Origin: an uncultured Rhodospirillales bacterium
GTDB lineage: Bacteria > Pseudomonadota > Alphaproteobacteria > RF32 > CAG-239
NCBI GenBank assembly: GCA_902795665.1
Contig: CADBMA010000070.1
Coordinates: 1-24,135 of the forward strand
Direction: 5' to 3'
DNA length: 24,135 nt
Shown: positions 6,530 through 15,106 of the stretch, in pieces
How positions within the stretch are numbered: the stretch's first letter is position 1
How the letters are laid out: each line of letters opens with the position of its first letter
Notes under the pieces: generated by a model
Databases searched by the model: none
What the model was told of the DNA's origin: nothing
Seen by the model: only the letters and a program-made list of their open reading frames with translations
Position numbers and translations under genes: made by a program

Positions 6530-7841
6530 TTTTTTCAGCCTGCTTTTGTTTATAAATACTCAATGCTTTTATTGTATCAATAGCTCGCAACAACTGATAA
6601 TCTTTTTTCAAATCTTCATCATCAGATTTTTCGTCTTTATCATTTTTATCATTTTTGTTTTTCTGAACTGTTTCATTTTTCAGGGCGTTTTTCAACTCCG
6701 CTTCGCTTATGCTGATTCCGCTATTATCAACCTCTTCAATTTTTGCCTGCTTGACTTCAATATCCGGCTCAATTCCTTTAGCCTGAATTGAACGTCCCGA
6801 AGGGGTATAATAGCGTGCCGTGGTCAGACGAATGGCTCCATAATTGCGAAATGGAATAACACTTTGAACAGAACCTTTTCCAAAAGATTTTTCACCCATA
6901 ATAACTGCTCTTTTGTGGTCTTGCAAAGCGCCGGCCAAAATCTCCGAAGCCGAAGCTGATCCATCATTAATCATAACAACAATCGGCAATCCGTCTGCAA
7001 TATCTCCGGAAGTAGCGCTATATTTACTGGTATCTGCTTCATCGCGAGAGCGTGTAGAAACAATTTCCCCTTTATCCAAAAACAAATCCGAAATAGCCAC
7101 CGCCTGATCCAATAAACCTCCGGGGTTATTGCGAACATCAATAATCAATCCCTTAATCCCGTTCTTTGTTTCTTTTTGCATTTTGGCAAAGCGTTCTTTA
7201 ATGCTTTTATCCGCACCATCGCTAAACGAAGAAATACGTATATAAGCAATATCTTTGGCCTTAATTTCGCTTTTAACTGACTGAATGGATATTTCTTCAC
7301 GCTTTAGAACAACATCAAATGGTTTTTCGCTGGCGCGGCGAATGGTTAGTTTTATTTTAGTGCCAACTTTTCCGCGCATTTTTTCAACCGCCTCATTCAA
7401 CGTCATACCCAAAACCGGCGTACCGTCCAGCGAAATAATATAATCCCCTGGCTTCAATCCGGCGCGAAAAGCCGGAGTATCATCAATAGGTGAAACAACC
7501 TTAACAACACCATTTTCCATTGTTACTTCAATGCCAAGACCGCCAAATTTTCCTTTTGTTTGCTCATCAAGATACTTAAAACTTTTGGCATCCAAAAAAC
7601 TTGAATGCGGATCCAATGACGACAGCATTCCATTCAAAGCCGATTCAATAAGCTTTTGATCACTGACTTCTTCAACATATGAGGCTTTAGTTCTTTCCAT
7701 AACTTCGCCAAACATATTCAGCAGCTCATAGGTATCAATATCATTTTCTTTAGTTTCTTTCTTATCAGCAGCAGTCACACATCCGGTTGCCACTAATAAG
7801 ATTGCGGTTATCCAAGTCAGTATTGTTAATTTTTTCCACAT
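6522..7841 (-). CDS. ctpA: Carboxyl-terminal processing protease, S41 family, probable lipoprotein
   Basis: A 439-residue S41 peptidase. I start it at the ATG at 7841, which has an AGGAAATA ribosome site eight bases upstream; an upstream ATG at 7877 would add 12 polar residues in front of the signal sequence and overlap envC. Residues 1-21 form a signal peptide ending in a lipobox-like VATGC, so lipidation at Cys21 is likely. A PDZ domain follows (GLGIEVTMENGVVKVVSPID to about 180). The protease domain has RNNPGGLL at about 237-244, nucleophile Ser297 in GSASASE and Lys322 in FGKGSVQ. The 25-residue Ser-Lys spacing matches known CtpA enzymes. The tail is Lys/Asp-rich. It acts in the periplasm; its link to envC suggests control of peptidoglycan hydrolysis. 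Confidence 0.95.
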   Translation of the reverse strand: MWKKLTILTWITAILLVATGCVTAADKKETKENDIDTYELLNMFGEVMERTKASYVEEVSDQKLIESALNGMLSSLDPHSSFLDAKSFKYLDEQTKGKFGGLGIEVTMENGVVKVVSPIDDTPAFRAGLKPGDYIISLDGTPVLGMTLNEAVEKMRGKVGTKIKLTIRRASEKPFDVVLKREEISIQSVKSEIKAKDIAYIRISSFSDGADKSIKERFAKMQKETKNGIKGLIIDVRNNPGGLLDQAVAISDLFLDKGEIVSTRSRDEADTSKYSATSGDIADGLPIVVMINDGSASASEILAGALQDHKRAVIMGEKSFGKGSVQSVIPFRNYGAIRLTTARYYTPSGRSIQAKGIEPDIEVKQAKIEEVDNSGISISEAELKNALKNETVQKNKNDKNDKDEKSDDEDLKKDYQLLRAIDTIKALSIYKQKQAEKNE

Positions 7842-7861
7842 TTTTATATTTCCTGTTTTAG

Positions 7862-9115
7862 TTATTTTGCTATCCATGCTTGAGGGTCAAGCGGTTTATT
7901 ATTTTTACGCAATTCAACATAAAGATGAGCGTCTTCGGCTTTTGGCATCTGCCCTATAGGCTCTCCGGCCAGAAGCATTTGACCAACATCACAATCAATC
8001 TCATCCATTCCGGCCAACAAAGACATATACCCATCTCCATGTTCAATAATAATTAGCTTGCCATATCCGCGAAACGGTCCGGAAAATATTACTGATCCGT
8101 CATATGGCGAAATCACTTGTGCCTGCGGTCGGGTTTTTATCGAAATTCCCTTAGAGGTAACCCCTTTAGAAGTTTCTTCTCCATAAGCGGTAACAATTGT
8201 TCCCCGCGCAGGCTTTGACAACTTTCCGCGAGCTTTGGCAAAACCACTACCTGTTTCTTTTATAAACTCAGGTTTTGATTTAATCAAGTTATTAGCCGAT
8301 TCTACCGACTCTTTTTCACGTTCACGCCGATAAGCTTCCAGCTCTTCTCTTTCTCGACGCTCTTTTTCGCGGCGCACCTTTTCTATTTTTTCACGGGCAA
8401 TTCGATCTCGATCCAATTTATCAAGCAACTCCTTAATATCTTTAGCCTGATCAGCCAGTTGTTTAATTTTTTGTTTTGTTTCTTGAGTTTTAGATTGTAC
8501 TTTTTTCTGCATTGCCGATTTTTGGGTCATCAGTTTACGCATCTGCCCGTGTTCTTTTTCAAGATTAACCTTGCTCAAAGCAATTTGGGACATCTGTTTT
8601 TCAATGCTTTGTTTTTTATTGGCAATATTATTCAACCGCTCCCGAATTAAGGCTGCACGCTCCGCCAAAAATGGAACCGTCTCACGCAACAACATCGCAC
8701 TGCGAATAATTTCAACCGGAGTTAATGGCTGAACAAACAACGATTCCGTCGGCTTTAATGCCAAGTTTTGCAAAGCATACAATGTCTTGATAAGATTTTC
8801 ATCTTCCGCTGAAAAACTATCCTCGGCTTCCTTTAACTCTTTCTGCAACTTTAGCAACTCTCTTTCCATTGCCGAAGTTTTGTCTTCAATGTTTTGGATT
8901 TGTCTGGCCTTCACAACCATTGTTTTACTAATTTGATTTAGTTCGCGATTAAGCTTTTCGTTTTGTTGTTGCAGCTCTTTGTGTCGCCGATTTTCTTGCT
9001 TTACTTGTTGCTGCACATATTCCAAATCTTGTTGTGATACAGGAGCAGCCTCAACGCTACCATTCACCAATAGCGCTAGGCTTGTCACAAGTATCAAACA
9101 AATCCGAAGTCTCAA
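7862..9115 (-). CDS. envC: EnvC-like murein hydrolase activator with degenerate LytM domain
   Basis: A 417-residue exported protein. The start codon is TTG at 9115 (no in-frame ATG is available upstream before a stop). It gives a clear signal peptide, MRLRICLILVTSLALLVNGS, with likely cleavage after VEA at residue 23. Residues 25-250 are a long coiled coil with Arg/Glu-rich stretches. The C-terminal 130 residues are an M23/LytM fold (ISPYDGSVIFSGPFRGYGKL, then IIIEHGDGYMSLLAGM). The zinc ligands are absent: the HxxxD position reads SKGISI, and the final HxH reads HLY at 397-399. This matches EnvC-type activators, which switch on amidases rather than cut peptidoglycan themselves. It starts five bases after the gpmI stop. 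Confidence 0.9.
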   Translation of the reverse strand: MRLRICLILVTSLALLVNGSVEAAPVSQQDLEYVQQQVKQENRRHKELQQQNEKLNRELNQISKTMVVKARQIQNIEDKTSAMERELLKLQKELKEAEDSFSAEDENLIKTLYALQNLALKPTESLFVQPLTPVEIIRSAMLLRETVPFLAERAALIRERLNNIANKKQSIEKQMSQIALSKVNLEKEHGQMRKLMTQKSAMQKKVQSKTQETKQKIKQLADQAKDIKELLDKLDRDRIAREKIEKVRREKERREREELEAYRREREKESVESANNLIKSKPEFIKETGSGFAKARGKLSKPARGTIVTAYGEETSKGVTSKGISIKTRPQAQVISPYDGSVIFSGPFRGYGKLIIIEHGDGYMSLLAGMDEIDCDVGQMLLAGEPIGQMPKAEDAHLYVELRKNNKPLDPQAWIAK

Positions 9116-9119
9116 TTTA

Positions 9120-10655
9120 TTATGCTTTCACCAACAATGATTTTCCTGTCATTTCTGATGGTTGCTCAATACCAAGCAAGTCCAGCAACGTGGGCGCAAC
9201 ATCAGCCAATTTACCTTTGTTTAGTCCCACAATATTTTGCGGCGCATTAATCAATATCGCACAAACATCTCCAACTGTATGAGCTGTATATGGCTGACCG
9301 GTTTTTTCGTCAATCATTTTTTCAACATTGCCATGATCTGCCGTAACCAGAATCACTCCCCCAACTTTTTTAATGGCTTCAACAACTCGCCCCAAACAGT
9401 CGTCAACCGCAGCCACTGCTTTCAAAGCAGCTTCCATAATTCCGGTATGTCCGACCATATCCCCATTCGCAAAATTGCAAATAATCACATCAAATTTTTG
9501 ATTTTCTATTGCATCAACCAGATTATCGGTAACTTCATAAACCGACATCTCTGGTTTTAAATCATAAGTTGCCACTTTCGGACTTGGAATCAATATCCGC
9601 GATTCTCCGTTAAATTCTTTTTCTTCGCCGCCATTAAAAAAGAATGTCACATGGGCATATTTTTCGGTTTCTGCAATCCGGAGCTGTGTCAGACCATGCT
9701 CTGCAACAACTTCGCCAAATATGTTCAATAACGCCTCCGGCGGATACATTGTTTGCATAAAGCGATTGTGGTCAGCCGAATATTCCGTCATTCCTACCGC
9801 AATGGATAAATTAATAACTTTTTTACGCACAAATCCATCAAAAGTTTTATCTGCCAATGCATACAAAATTTCACGAGCGCGGTCTGCGCGGAAATTTGCC
9901 ATCAAGACCGCATCTCCGTCTTTCATACCTGCATAATCGCCTATAACACAAGGAATTACAAACTCATCGCTCACTTTATCAGCATACGAAGTTTTTATCG
10001 CCTCATCAGCCGTTGCAAACCTTCTGCCATCTGCCAAAACCATATTGTTATATGCTTTTTCTACCCTATCCCATCTTTTATCACGATCCATTGCATAAAA
10101 TCTTCCGGATAGCGTAGCAATTTTAACATTCTCAAATTCGGCAACACCTGTTTCAAAATCATTCAAAAATCCGGCCGCTGATTCCGGAGGCGTATCTCGA
10201 CCGTCAAGAAAAGCATGAACCTCTGTTTTTATGCCGTTTTTATTCAAAATGCTTGCCAGCGCAACAATGTGAGCCTGCGAAGAATGCACCCCGCCTGGTG
10301 ACATAAGCCCCATTAAATGACAGGTTTTACCATTGTTTTTTAGGGTTGAAATCATTTCTTGCAAAACATGATTTTGCTCAATACTGCCATTTTTGATAGC
10401 TAAATCAATTTTCGGCAAATCTTGCATTACCACGCGTCCGGCTCCCAAATTTGTATGCCCCACTTCAGAGTTTCCCATTTGCCCTTCCGGAAGCCCGACC
10501 GCCAAACCTGATGTCTGAATCAATGTGTTAGGATACTCTTGCAGATATTTGTGCCAATTTGGAGTATGACCTTGCTCAATCGCGTTGTCAGGAGTAATTT
10601 TTTCTCGATATCCCCAGCCATCTAAAATCAGCAGCATAACAGGTTTTTGTGTCAT
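9120..10655 (-). CDS. gpmI: 2,3-bisphosphoglycerate-independent phosphoglycerate mutase
   Basis: A 511-residue metalloenzyme of the alkaline phosphatase superfamily, the normal length for iPGM. The N-terminal metal site is LLILDGWGYRE (D12). The catalytic Ser63 is in MGNSEVGHTNLGAGRVV. The phosphotransferase insert includes HAFLDGRDTPP and FYAMDRDKRWDR, and the C-terminal metal ligands are in NFANGDMVGHTG and VTADHGN. It converts 3-phosphoglycerate to 2-phosphoglycerate in glycolysis. A strong AAAAAGGAAAA ribosome site precedes the ATG. It heads the minus-strand operon with envC, ctpA and rppH. I saw no cofactor-dependent GpmA; the small histidine phosphatase at 4737-5321 is not a substitute. 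Confidence 0.97.
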   Translation of the reverse strand: MTQKPVMLLILDGWGYREKITPDNAIEQGHTPNWHKYLQEYPNTLIQTSGLAVGLPEGQMGNSEVGHTNLGAGRVVMQDLPKIDLAIKNGSIEQNHVLQEMISTLKNNGKTCHLMGLMSPGGVHSSQAHIVALASILNKNGIKTEVHAFLDGRDTPPESAAGFLNDFETGVAEFENVKIATLSGRFYAMDRDKRWDRVEKAYNNMVLADGRRFATADEAIKTSYADKVSDEFVIPCVIGDYAGMKDGDAVLMANFRADRAREILYALADKTFDGFVRKKVINLSIAVGMTEYSADHNRFMQTMYPPEALLNIFGEVVAEHGLTQLRIAETEKYAHVTFFFNGGEEKEFNGESRILIPSPKVATYDLKPEMSVYEVTDNLVDAIENQKFDVIICNFANGDMVGHTGIMEAALKAVAAVDDCLGRVVEAIKKVGGVILVTADHGNVEKMIDEKTGQPYTAHTVGDVCAILINAPQNIVGLNKGKLADVAPTLLDLLGIEQPSEMTGKSLLVKA

Positions 10656-10696
10656 TTGTTTTTCCTTTTTATAAAATTACGATTCTCTTGTTCATG

Positions 10697-10702
10697 ATTA
10701 TA
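10697..10702 (-). promoter_or_regulatory. Possible -10 box for the gpmI operon
   Basis: On the minus strand TATAAT reads through 10702-10697 in the 84-base gap upstream of gpmI. The best -35 at normal spacing (CTTTTA) is poor, so this is a tentative call. No terminator hairpin for the preceding penicillin-binding protein gene is visible in the gap, so read-through is possible. Confidence 0.4.
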
Positions 10703-10739
10703 TATAATTACGCCAAGAATAAAAGTATAATTTTATCGA

Positions 10740-12563
10740 TTATTCTATCTGCAAGATAATTTTGCGCCATATTTCTGCCGGCAGGCTTCCGCCGCTGATA
10801 TCTTTCATCGGCGAGTTATCATCATTTCCAACCCAAACCACAACCGTATACCCTTTTGCAAAACCAACAAACCACGCATCACGATAATCTTGCGAAGTTC
10901 CGGTTTTTCCGGCAGCAAAAAATGGCAGTCTTGCCTTTTTGCCCGTTCCCGATTCAATAACTTTAGACAGCATAGCTGTAATTTTTTCTACACTATTTTC
11001 GCTTATAACTCGTTTTTTTTCATCATTAATACGCTCATATATTTTATAACCGTCTTTAGTATATATCTCCGTTATAGAATATGGCCAGTTTGCAAATCCA
11101 CCGTTAGCAATGGCAGAATATGCAACCGCCATATCAATAATTTTTACCTCTGAACTGCCAAGAGCCAAAGCCGGACTGTTTTCTATCGGTGTACCGATTC
11201 CCATACGATGAGCCATTGCAATAACTTTTGAACGCGATAGGCGAGATAAAAGATTGATTGTTGCCAAGTTGAGTGAACGACGAAAAGCATCGTTTAAGGT
11301 TACGGAACCATAATATTTTTTATCATAATTTTCTGGCCGCCATTTTCCTTTTGTTAGCGGCTTATCTTCTATTGTATCCTCCGGATCAAATCCGCTCTCT
11401 AACGCAGCAAGATATACAAAAGTTTTAAACGCCGACCCTGGTTGGCGCAAAGCTTGCGTGGCACGGTTGAATTGACTCTTGCGATAATCTACTCCGCCAA
11501 CCATCGTTTTTACTGCGCCATCATTGCTTAAAATTACAACCGCCCCGTTAGATACTTTGTTTTTGCGATTGTCCGCAATACTTTGCCTTAAAACGTCTTC
11601 TGCGATTTTTTGCATTTTAGCATCTAGTGTTGTATAAACATTAATATCTTCGTTATTTTCACCAAGATAAGCTTTTGTTTCATTATACACCCAATCTGCA
11701 AAATATTTTCCGCCATCAAAATTATATTTATCATTTCCGACCGGCATTGCCAGAGCTTTTTCTTTTTGCTGGCGGGTAATCTTCCGGTTATTGACCATAT
11801 TTTGCAAAACTACTGCCGCTCGATCCAAAGCCCTCTTCTTATCAGATACCGGATTATATCTTGCCGGAGCTTTTAGCAACCCCGCCAAAATAGATGCTTC
11901 TAACATATTGATATCGCGAGAGCTTTTATGGAAAAATTTTTGAGATGCTGCCTCAATTCCATAAGTTCCGGCCCCCATATACACACGATTTAAGTACAAT
12001 GTTAAAATTTGATTTTTTGTAAATTTTTTCTCAAGCCAAAAGGCCATTAATAGCTCTTGAACTTTTCTCTTAATACTTTTTTCTGAGCTCAAAAACAAAT
12101 TTTTGCTGACTTGCTGGGTTATTGTACTCGCCCCTTGAACATAACGCCGATGTATCAAATTAACAACCATTGCCCGAACAAAAGAAATTGCATCAAAACC
12201 ATAATGAGAATAAAAACGGCGGTCTTCCGTTGATATAATGGCATCAAGAACATAGTCTGGCAATTCTTCGGCATAAATAATTTCTGAATATACGCCGCCA
12301 TACGATTCTATTTCCCGCCCGTTTTCCGTCAAAATTGTAGTCGCCGGCAATCTGGTGCGCTCAATTGCCTTATTTATATTCGGCATTGTAAACCAACAAT
12401 AAAAAACATAAACAGCCATCACAAGAAACAACACTCCAGCCGACCACAACAACGACTTTATCCACCATTTTAAAGCGGTTTTCTTACGTCTTGTTGTACG
12501 AGAACGTGTCTTCTTCTTTGTTGTTTTACTGCTTTTTTTCTGAGCTGTTTTCTTTTTCACCAT
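10740..12563 (-). CDS. Class A penicillin-binding protein (PBP1A-type transglycosylase/transpeptidase)
   Basis: A 607-residue bifunctional peptidoglycan synthase. The first 33 residues are extremely Lys/Arg/Thr-rich and cytoplasmic, followed by one membrane anchor at about 36-57. The GT51 glycosyltransferase has STEDRRFYSHYGFD with catalytic Glu113, GASTITQQVSKNLF at 144-157 and TLYLNRVYMGAGTYGIEAAS. The transpeptidase domain has SAFK at 377-380 (acylated Ser377), SLN at 430-432 and KTGT at 553-556, so both activities look intact. At 607 residues it is shorter than E. coli PBP1A and lacks room for its OB insertion, resembling the shorter PBP1A-family/PbpF-like enzymes of alphaproteobacteria. 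GAGAGG serves as ribosome site. It lies 44 bases downstream of tsaB on the same strand. Confidence 0.94.
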   Translation of the reverse strand: MVKKKTAQKKSSKTTKKKTRSRTTRRKKTALKWWIKSLLWSAGVLFLVMAVYVFYCWFTMPNINKAIERTRLPATTILTENGREIESYGGVYSEIIYAEELPDYVLDAIISTEDRRFYSHYGFDAISFVRAMVVNLIHRRYVQGASTITQQVSKNLFLSSEKSIKRKVQELLMAFWLEKKFTKNQILTLYLNRVYMGAGTYGIEAASQKFFHKSSRDINMLEASILAGLLKAPARYNPVSDKKRALDRAAVVLQNMVNNRKITRQQKEKALAMPVGNDKYNFDGGKYFADWVYNETKAYLGENNEDINVYTTLDAKMQKIAEDVLRQSIADNRKNKVSNGAVVILSNDGAVKTMVGGVDYRKSQFNRATQALRQPGSAFKTFVYLAALESGFDPEDTIEDKPLTKGKWRPENYDKKYYGSVTLNDAFRRSLNLATINLLSRLSRSKVIAMAHRMGIGTPIENSPALALGSSEVKIIDMAVAYSAIANGGFANWPYSITEIYTKDGYKIYERINDEKKRVISENSVEKITAMLSKVIESGTGKKARLPFFAAGKTGTSQDYRDAWFVGFAKGYTVVVWVGNDDNSPMKDISGGSLPAEIWRKIILQIE

Positions 12564-12607
12564 TTTTGCCTCTCACTGCAACATTAGCAAAAATAGGTTA
12601 AAAAAGC

Positions 12608-13267
12608 CTAACCTTTTAAACACACGTCAGGAGCGCGCAAATAAAGCGGCTTTGGATAATCAAGATTCTTTTTCAAAAAACGATTGCTGCCGCAGCGAGC
12701 CAGAGCCGTAATTGGCGGCAAGTCTTCCATACGAATAACGTGCAGACTCAAACCCGATGGTTGACTTAAAAATCTTTCCACACCATCGCCGACAAGTGTA
12801 ATTTTACGGTTTCGCAATTTATTAACAATATCCGGATAGTTAAGCGCTTGCGGGTGCTCTATCGGCTTTTTGTGTTCATCAAAAATCTGAAAATAAAAAT
12901 CATCACGTTTGGTTTCAATAATCACTGCATTAATTTCTGCCAACTCATCTGGCTGCAAATCTTCAATATAGGTTTCAAATGCCGAGACTCCGGTTAAAGA
13001 AACATTCGGAAGAGCCAAGGCAAATATGCGCGCTGCTGATAATGATGAACGCACTCCGGTAAAAGACCCCGGACCGGTACAAACCGTAATTAAATCAAGA
13101 TCTTGCATTGCCAATCTGTTATCTTCAAGCAACTTTTTAATTGTCGGCATCAAGGTTTCAGCCTGACCAAAATCCATTTTCTGCACCGATTTAGCAAGAG
13201 TTGCGCCATCTTTCGTTAAAATAACCGAACAAGCTGCTGCTGTTGTATCAAAAGCCAAGTTTAACAT
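12608..13267 (-). CDS. tsaB: tRNA threonylcarbamoyladenosine biosynthesis protein TsaB
   Basis: A 219-residue ASKHA-fold protein. The N-terminus MLNLAFDTTAAACSVIL and the motif TVCTGPGSFTGVRSSLSAA are diagnostic of TsaB. With TsaD and TsaE it transfers the threonylcarbamoyl group to A37 of ANN-decoding tRNAs; TsaB is the non-catalytic dimer partner of TsaD. It is divergent from the PAS-domain gene across a 92-base gap. A weak inverted repeat AGGTTA/TAACCT at 12595-12614 includes its stop codon but lacks a clear terminator T-run. Neither tsaE nor rimI is adjacent, although both are frequent neighbours. Confidence 0.95.
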   Translation of the reverse strand: MLNLAFDTTAAACSVILTKDGATLAKSVQKMDFGQAETLMPTIKKLLEDNRLAMQDLDLITVCTGPGSFTGVRSSLSAARIFALALPNVSLTGVSAFETYIEDLQPDELAEINAVIIETKRDDFYFQIFDEHKKPIEHPQALNYPDIVNKLRNRKITLVGDGVERFLSQPSGLSLHVIRMEDLPPITALARCGSNRFLKKNLDYPKPLYLRAPDVCLKG

Positions 13268-13296
13268 CTTTGTTGTTTACCAAATTACTTTTATAA

Positions 13297-13324
13297 TTTA
13301 CTTACCATATCATTACTTTATACT
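13297..13324 (+). promoter_or_regulatory. Possible promoter for the PAS-domain gene
   Basis: TTTACT (13297-13302) and TATACT (13319-13324) are separated by 16 bases in the 92-base divergent gap between tsaB and the PAS-domain gene. The boxes are moderate and the whole gap is AT-rich, so other choices exist. No clear ribosome site precedes the ATG at 13360. Confidence 0.35.
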
Positions 13325-13359
13325 ATACCAAAAGAAAATAACAGTAATTTTTTAAAAAT

Positions 13360-15045
13360 ATGGATAAAGAGCTTCTTTTAGATATGTTTTTTGCGGCACC
13401 GGGATTGTGGTATGCAATCGCGGCAGCGTTTATTTTGCTGAGTGGTTTATCTTTTTTCTTATATTACACCACCTTAAAACTAAAACATAAAAATTATTTT
13501 ATCAAACGCAATGAAGAGCGTTATGCAGAAACAATCAATGCTTCTAAAGATGGGTACTTCATATTTATATACCCCGACGAAAGAGTGAACGATTCCAGAC
13601 AATATACTGTGGGACGCTGTTCTCGCAGGCTTGCTGTCATTCTAAGTCTTGCCAACGGCATAAATTCAAGCTTTGATGATATTTTGCACGCCTTTTATAA
13701 AGATGATGCTGAAAAAATACAAAAATATACCACATTGTTAAAAGAAGACGGTGTGTCTTTTGAACATAAGTTCGTTTTAAAATCCGGAAAAACGCTTGTT
13801 TTAAGCGGCGCCCGAATTAGCGGAGCAGATGGCGGTATATATGGGGATATTATTTGGTTTAGAGATGTCAGCGGTGACGCGGTTTATATCGACCGACTGA
13901 TTAATGAGCAACAAAGCTTGCAAACCCGTCTCCGCGACCTAAAAAACTTGGCCGACAATCTGCCGTACCCTATTTGGCTCCGTAATTCCGAACTACAACT
14001 TGTGGTCGTAAATAAAAAATACGCCGAATTTACTGATGGTCTGGATAAAAGCTCTATAATCTCCGAAAATATTGAGCTTGGTAATGGTATTGAAGACGAA
14101 AAACTTAAAGCTTTAGCCCAAAAAGCACAGGAAACCTATCGCCCGCAAAATTGCACCGTGATTCGCAATAAAGAGGGGCAAAGATTTTGTTTTGAAGCCA
14201 TAGAAACACCGTTTCACAGCGGAGATAGCTTCGACACAATAGCTACTGTAGGAATTTTGCACGACATTAGCGAGCTTGATGAATTAAAACATAATATTAA
14301 ACAACATCAAAGTGCGCATTTAAGCATTTTTGGGGCATTAGGCACCGCGCTCGCTGTTTTTGATGGCAATACAAAGCTGTCTTTTTATAACCAAGCTTTC
14401 AAAGCTCTGTGGCATCTTGATGATGATTGGCTGGATAATAGCCGAACCTATGGCAATTTTCTTGATAATCTGCGCGAACGCAGGCTTCTGCCCGAGGTTC
14501 CGGATTATCCTTATTACAAAAATGAAGAGCTTAAAAAATTCAGCAACATTATTGAACCTAAAGAAGACTTGCTTTACCTACCTGATGGAAGGTCTTTGCG
14601 CCGTGTCCGCGCTCCTTATGCAAAAGGAGGGGTTGTATTTGCTTTTGAAGATATATCTGACCGCTTGGCGGCAAGTCGAGAATACAACGCTCTGATTAAT
14701 GTACAGCAAGAAATCTTAAACAATATTGGAGAGGCGGTGCTTATTTTTGGAAGCAACGGTCGTTTGCGCTTCTACAATCAAGCTTATGTCTCACTGTGGC
14801 AAGCCGACAGCAAAATACTCGACGAAGAACCGACTTTTTATGAATTGCTGGATACACAGCGCAATTTTTTTGCTAATACCACTAACTGGCCCGAGTTAAA
14901 AAAAGACATCACAAACCATCTGTTTAGCAACAACACTCAAGCTTTTAGCCTTAAAAGAACTGACAATACCACTATTGAGTGTTTTTCAAGCCTGTTGTCA
15001 AACGAATCCATCATGGTTTTAATGCGCCAGACCACAGGTGTTTAA
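13360..15045 (+). CDS. Membrane-anchored multi-PAS protein lacking a histidine kinase domain
   Basis: A 561-residue protein. One membrane segment lies at about residues 14-36. The rest is cytoplasmic, with what look like four successive PAS-type units at about 54-170, 185-300, 315-430 and 440-555. The last two carry the alphaproteobacterial PAS_7/DivL-like signature (LAVFDGNTKLSFYNQAFKALW and the near-duplicate LIFGSNGRLRFYNQAYVSLW). Homologues known to me continue into HisKA and HATPase domains; here the frame stops straight after the last PAS with no H-box and no N/G boxes. It could therefore be a signal-sensing scaffold or a truncated kinase. I found no kinase remnant in the following 60 bases. 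It is followed by a TAATG-coupled 19-codon ORF and the Lys/Glu-rich gene. Confidence 0.82.
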   Translation: MDKELLLDMFFAAPGLWYAIAAAFILLSGLSFFLYYTTLKLKHKNYFIKRNEERYAETINASKDGYFIFIYPDERVNDSRQYTVGRCSRRLAVILSLANGINSSFDDILHAFYKDDAEKIQKYTTLLKEDGVSFEHKFVLKSGKTLVLSGARISGADGGIYGDIIWFRDVSGDAVYIDRLINEQQSLQTRLRDLKNLADNLPYPIWLRNSELQLVVVNKKYAEFTDGLDKSSIISENIELGNGIEDEKLKALAQKAQETYRPQNCTVIRNKEGQRFCFEAIETPFHSGDSFDTIATVGILHDISELDELKHNIKQHQSAHLSIFGALGTALAVFDGNTKLSFYNQAFKALWHLDDDWLDNSRTYGNFLDNLRERRLLPEVPDYPYYKNEELKKFSNIIEPKEDLLYLPDGRSLRRVRAPYAKGGVVFAFEDISDRLAASREYNALINVQQEILNNIGEAVLIFGSNGRLRFYNQAYVSLWQADSKILDEEPTFYELLDTQRNFFANTTNWPELKKDITNHLFSNNTQAFSLKRTDNTTIECFSSLLSNESIMVLMRQTTGV

Positions 15046-15104
15046 TGTTTGACAAAATCGGCTTGATGCATTACATTAAAGACGGAAGATATATAGGAAT
15101 ATAA
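15045..15104 (+). CDS. Very short ORF coupled to the PAS-domain gene
   Basis: The PAS gene stop TAA at 15043-15045 overlaps an ATG at 15045-15047. That ATG opens a 19-codon frame ending with TAA at 15102-15104, two bases before the ATG of the next gene. The peptide (MFDKIGLMHYIKDGRYIGI) has no recognised family. Its tight coupling on both sides suggests it may carry terminating ribosomes to the next gene, or be a remnant of a lost domain. It could also be chance. Confidence 0.3.
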   Translation: MFDKIGLMHYIKDGRYIGI

Positions 15105-15106
15105 AT

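Noticed and set aside
6522..7877. Upstream ATG at 7877 as the start of ctpA
   Set aside because: It would overlap envC and put 12 polar residues before the signal peptide. The ATG at 7841 has a good AGGAAATA ribosome site.
12595..12614. AGGTTA/TAACCT inverted repeat at the end of tsaB as a terminator
   Set aside because: The stem is short, AT-rich and includes the stop codon. The following run on the minus strand is broken (ATTTTTG), so the evidence is too weak.
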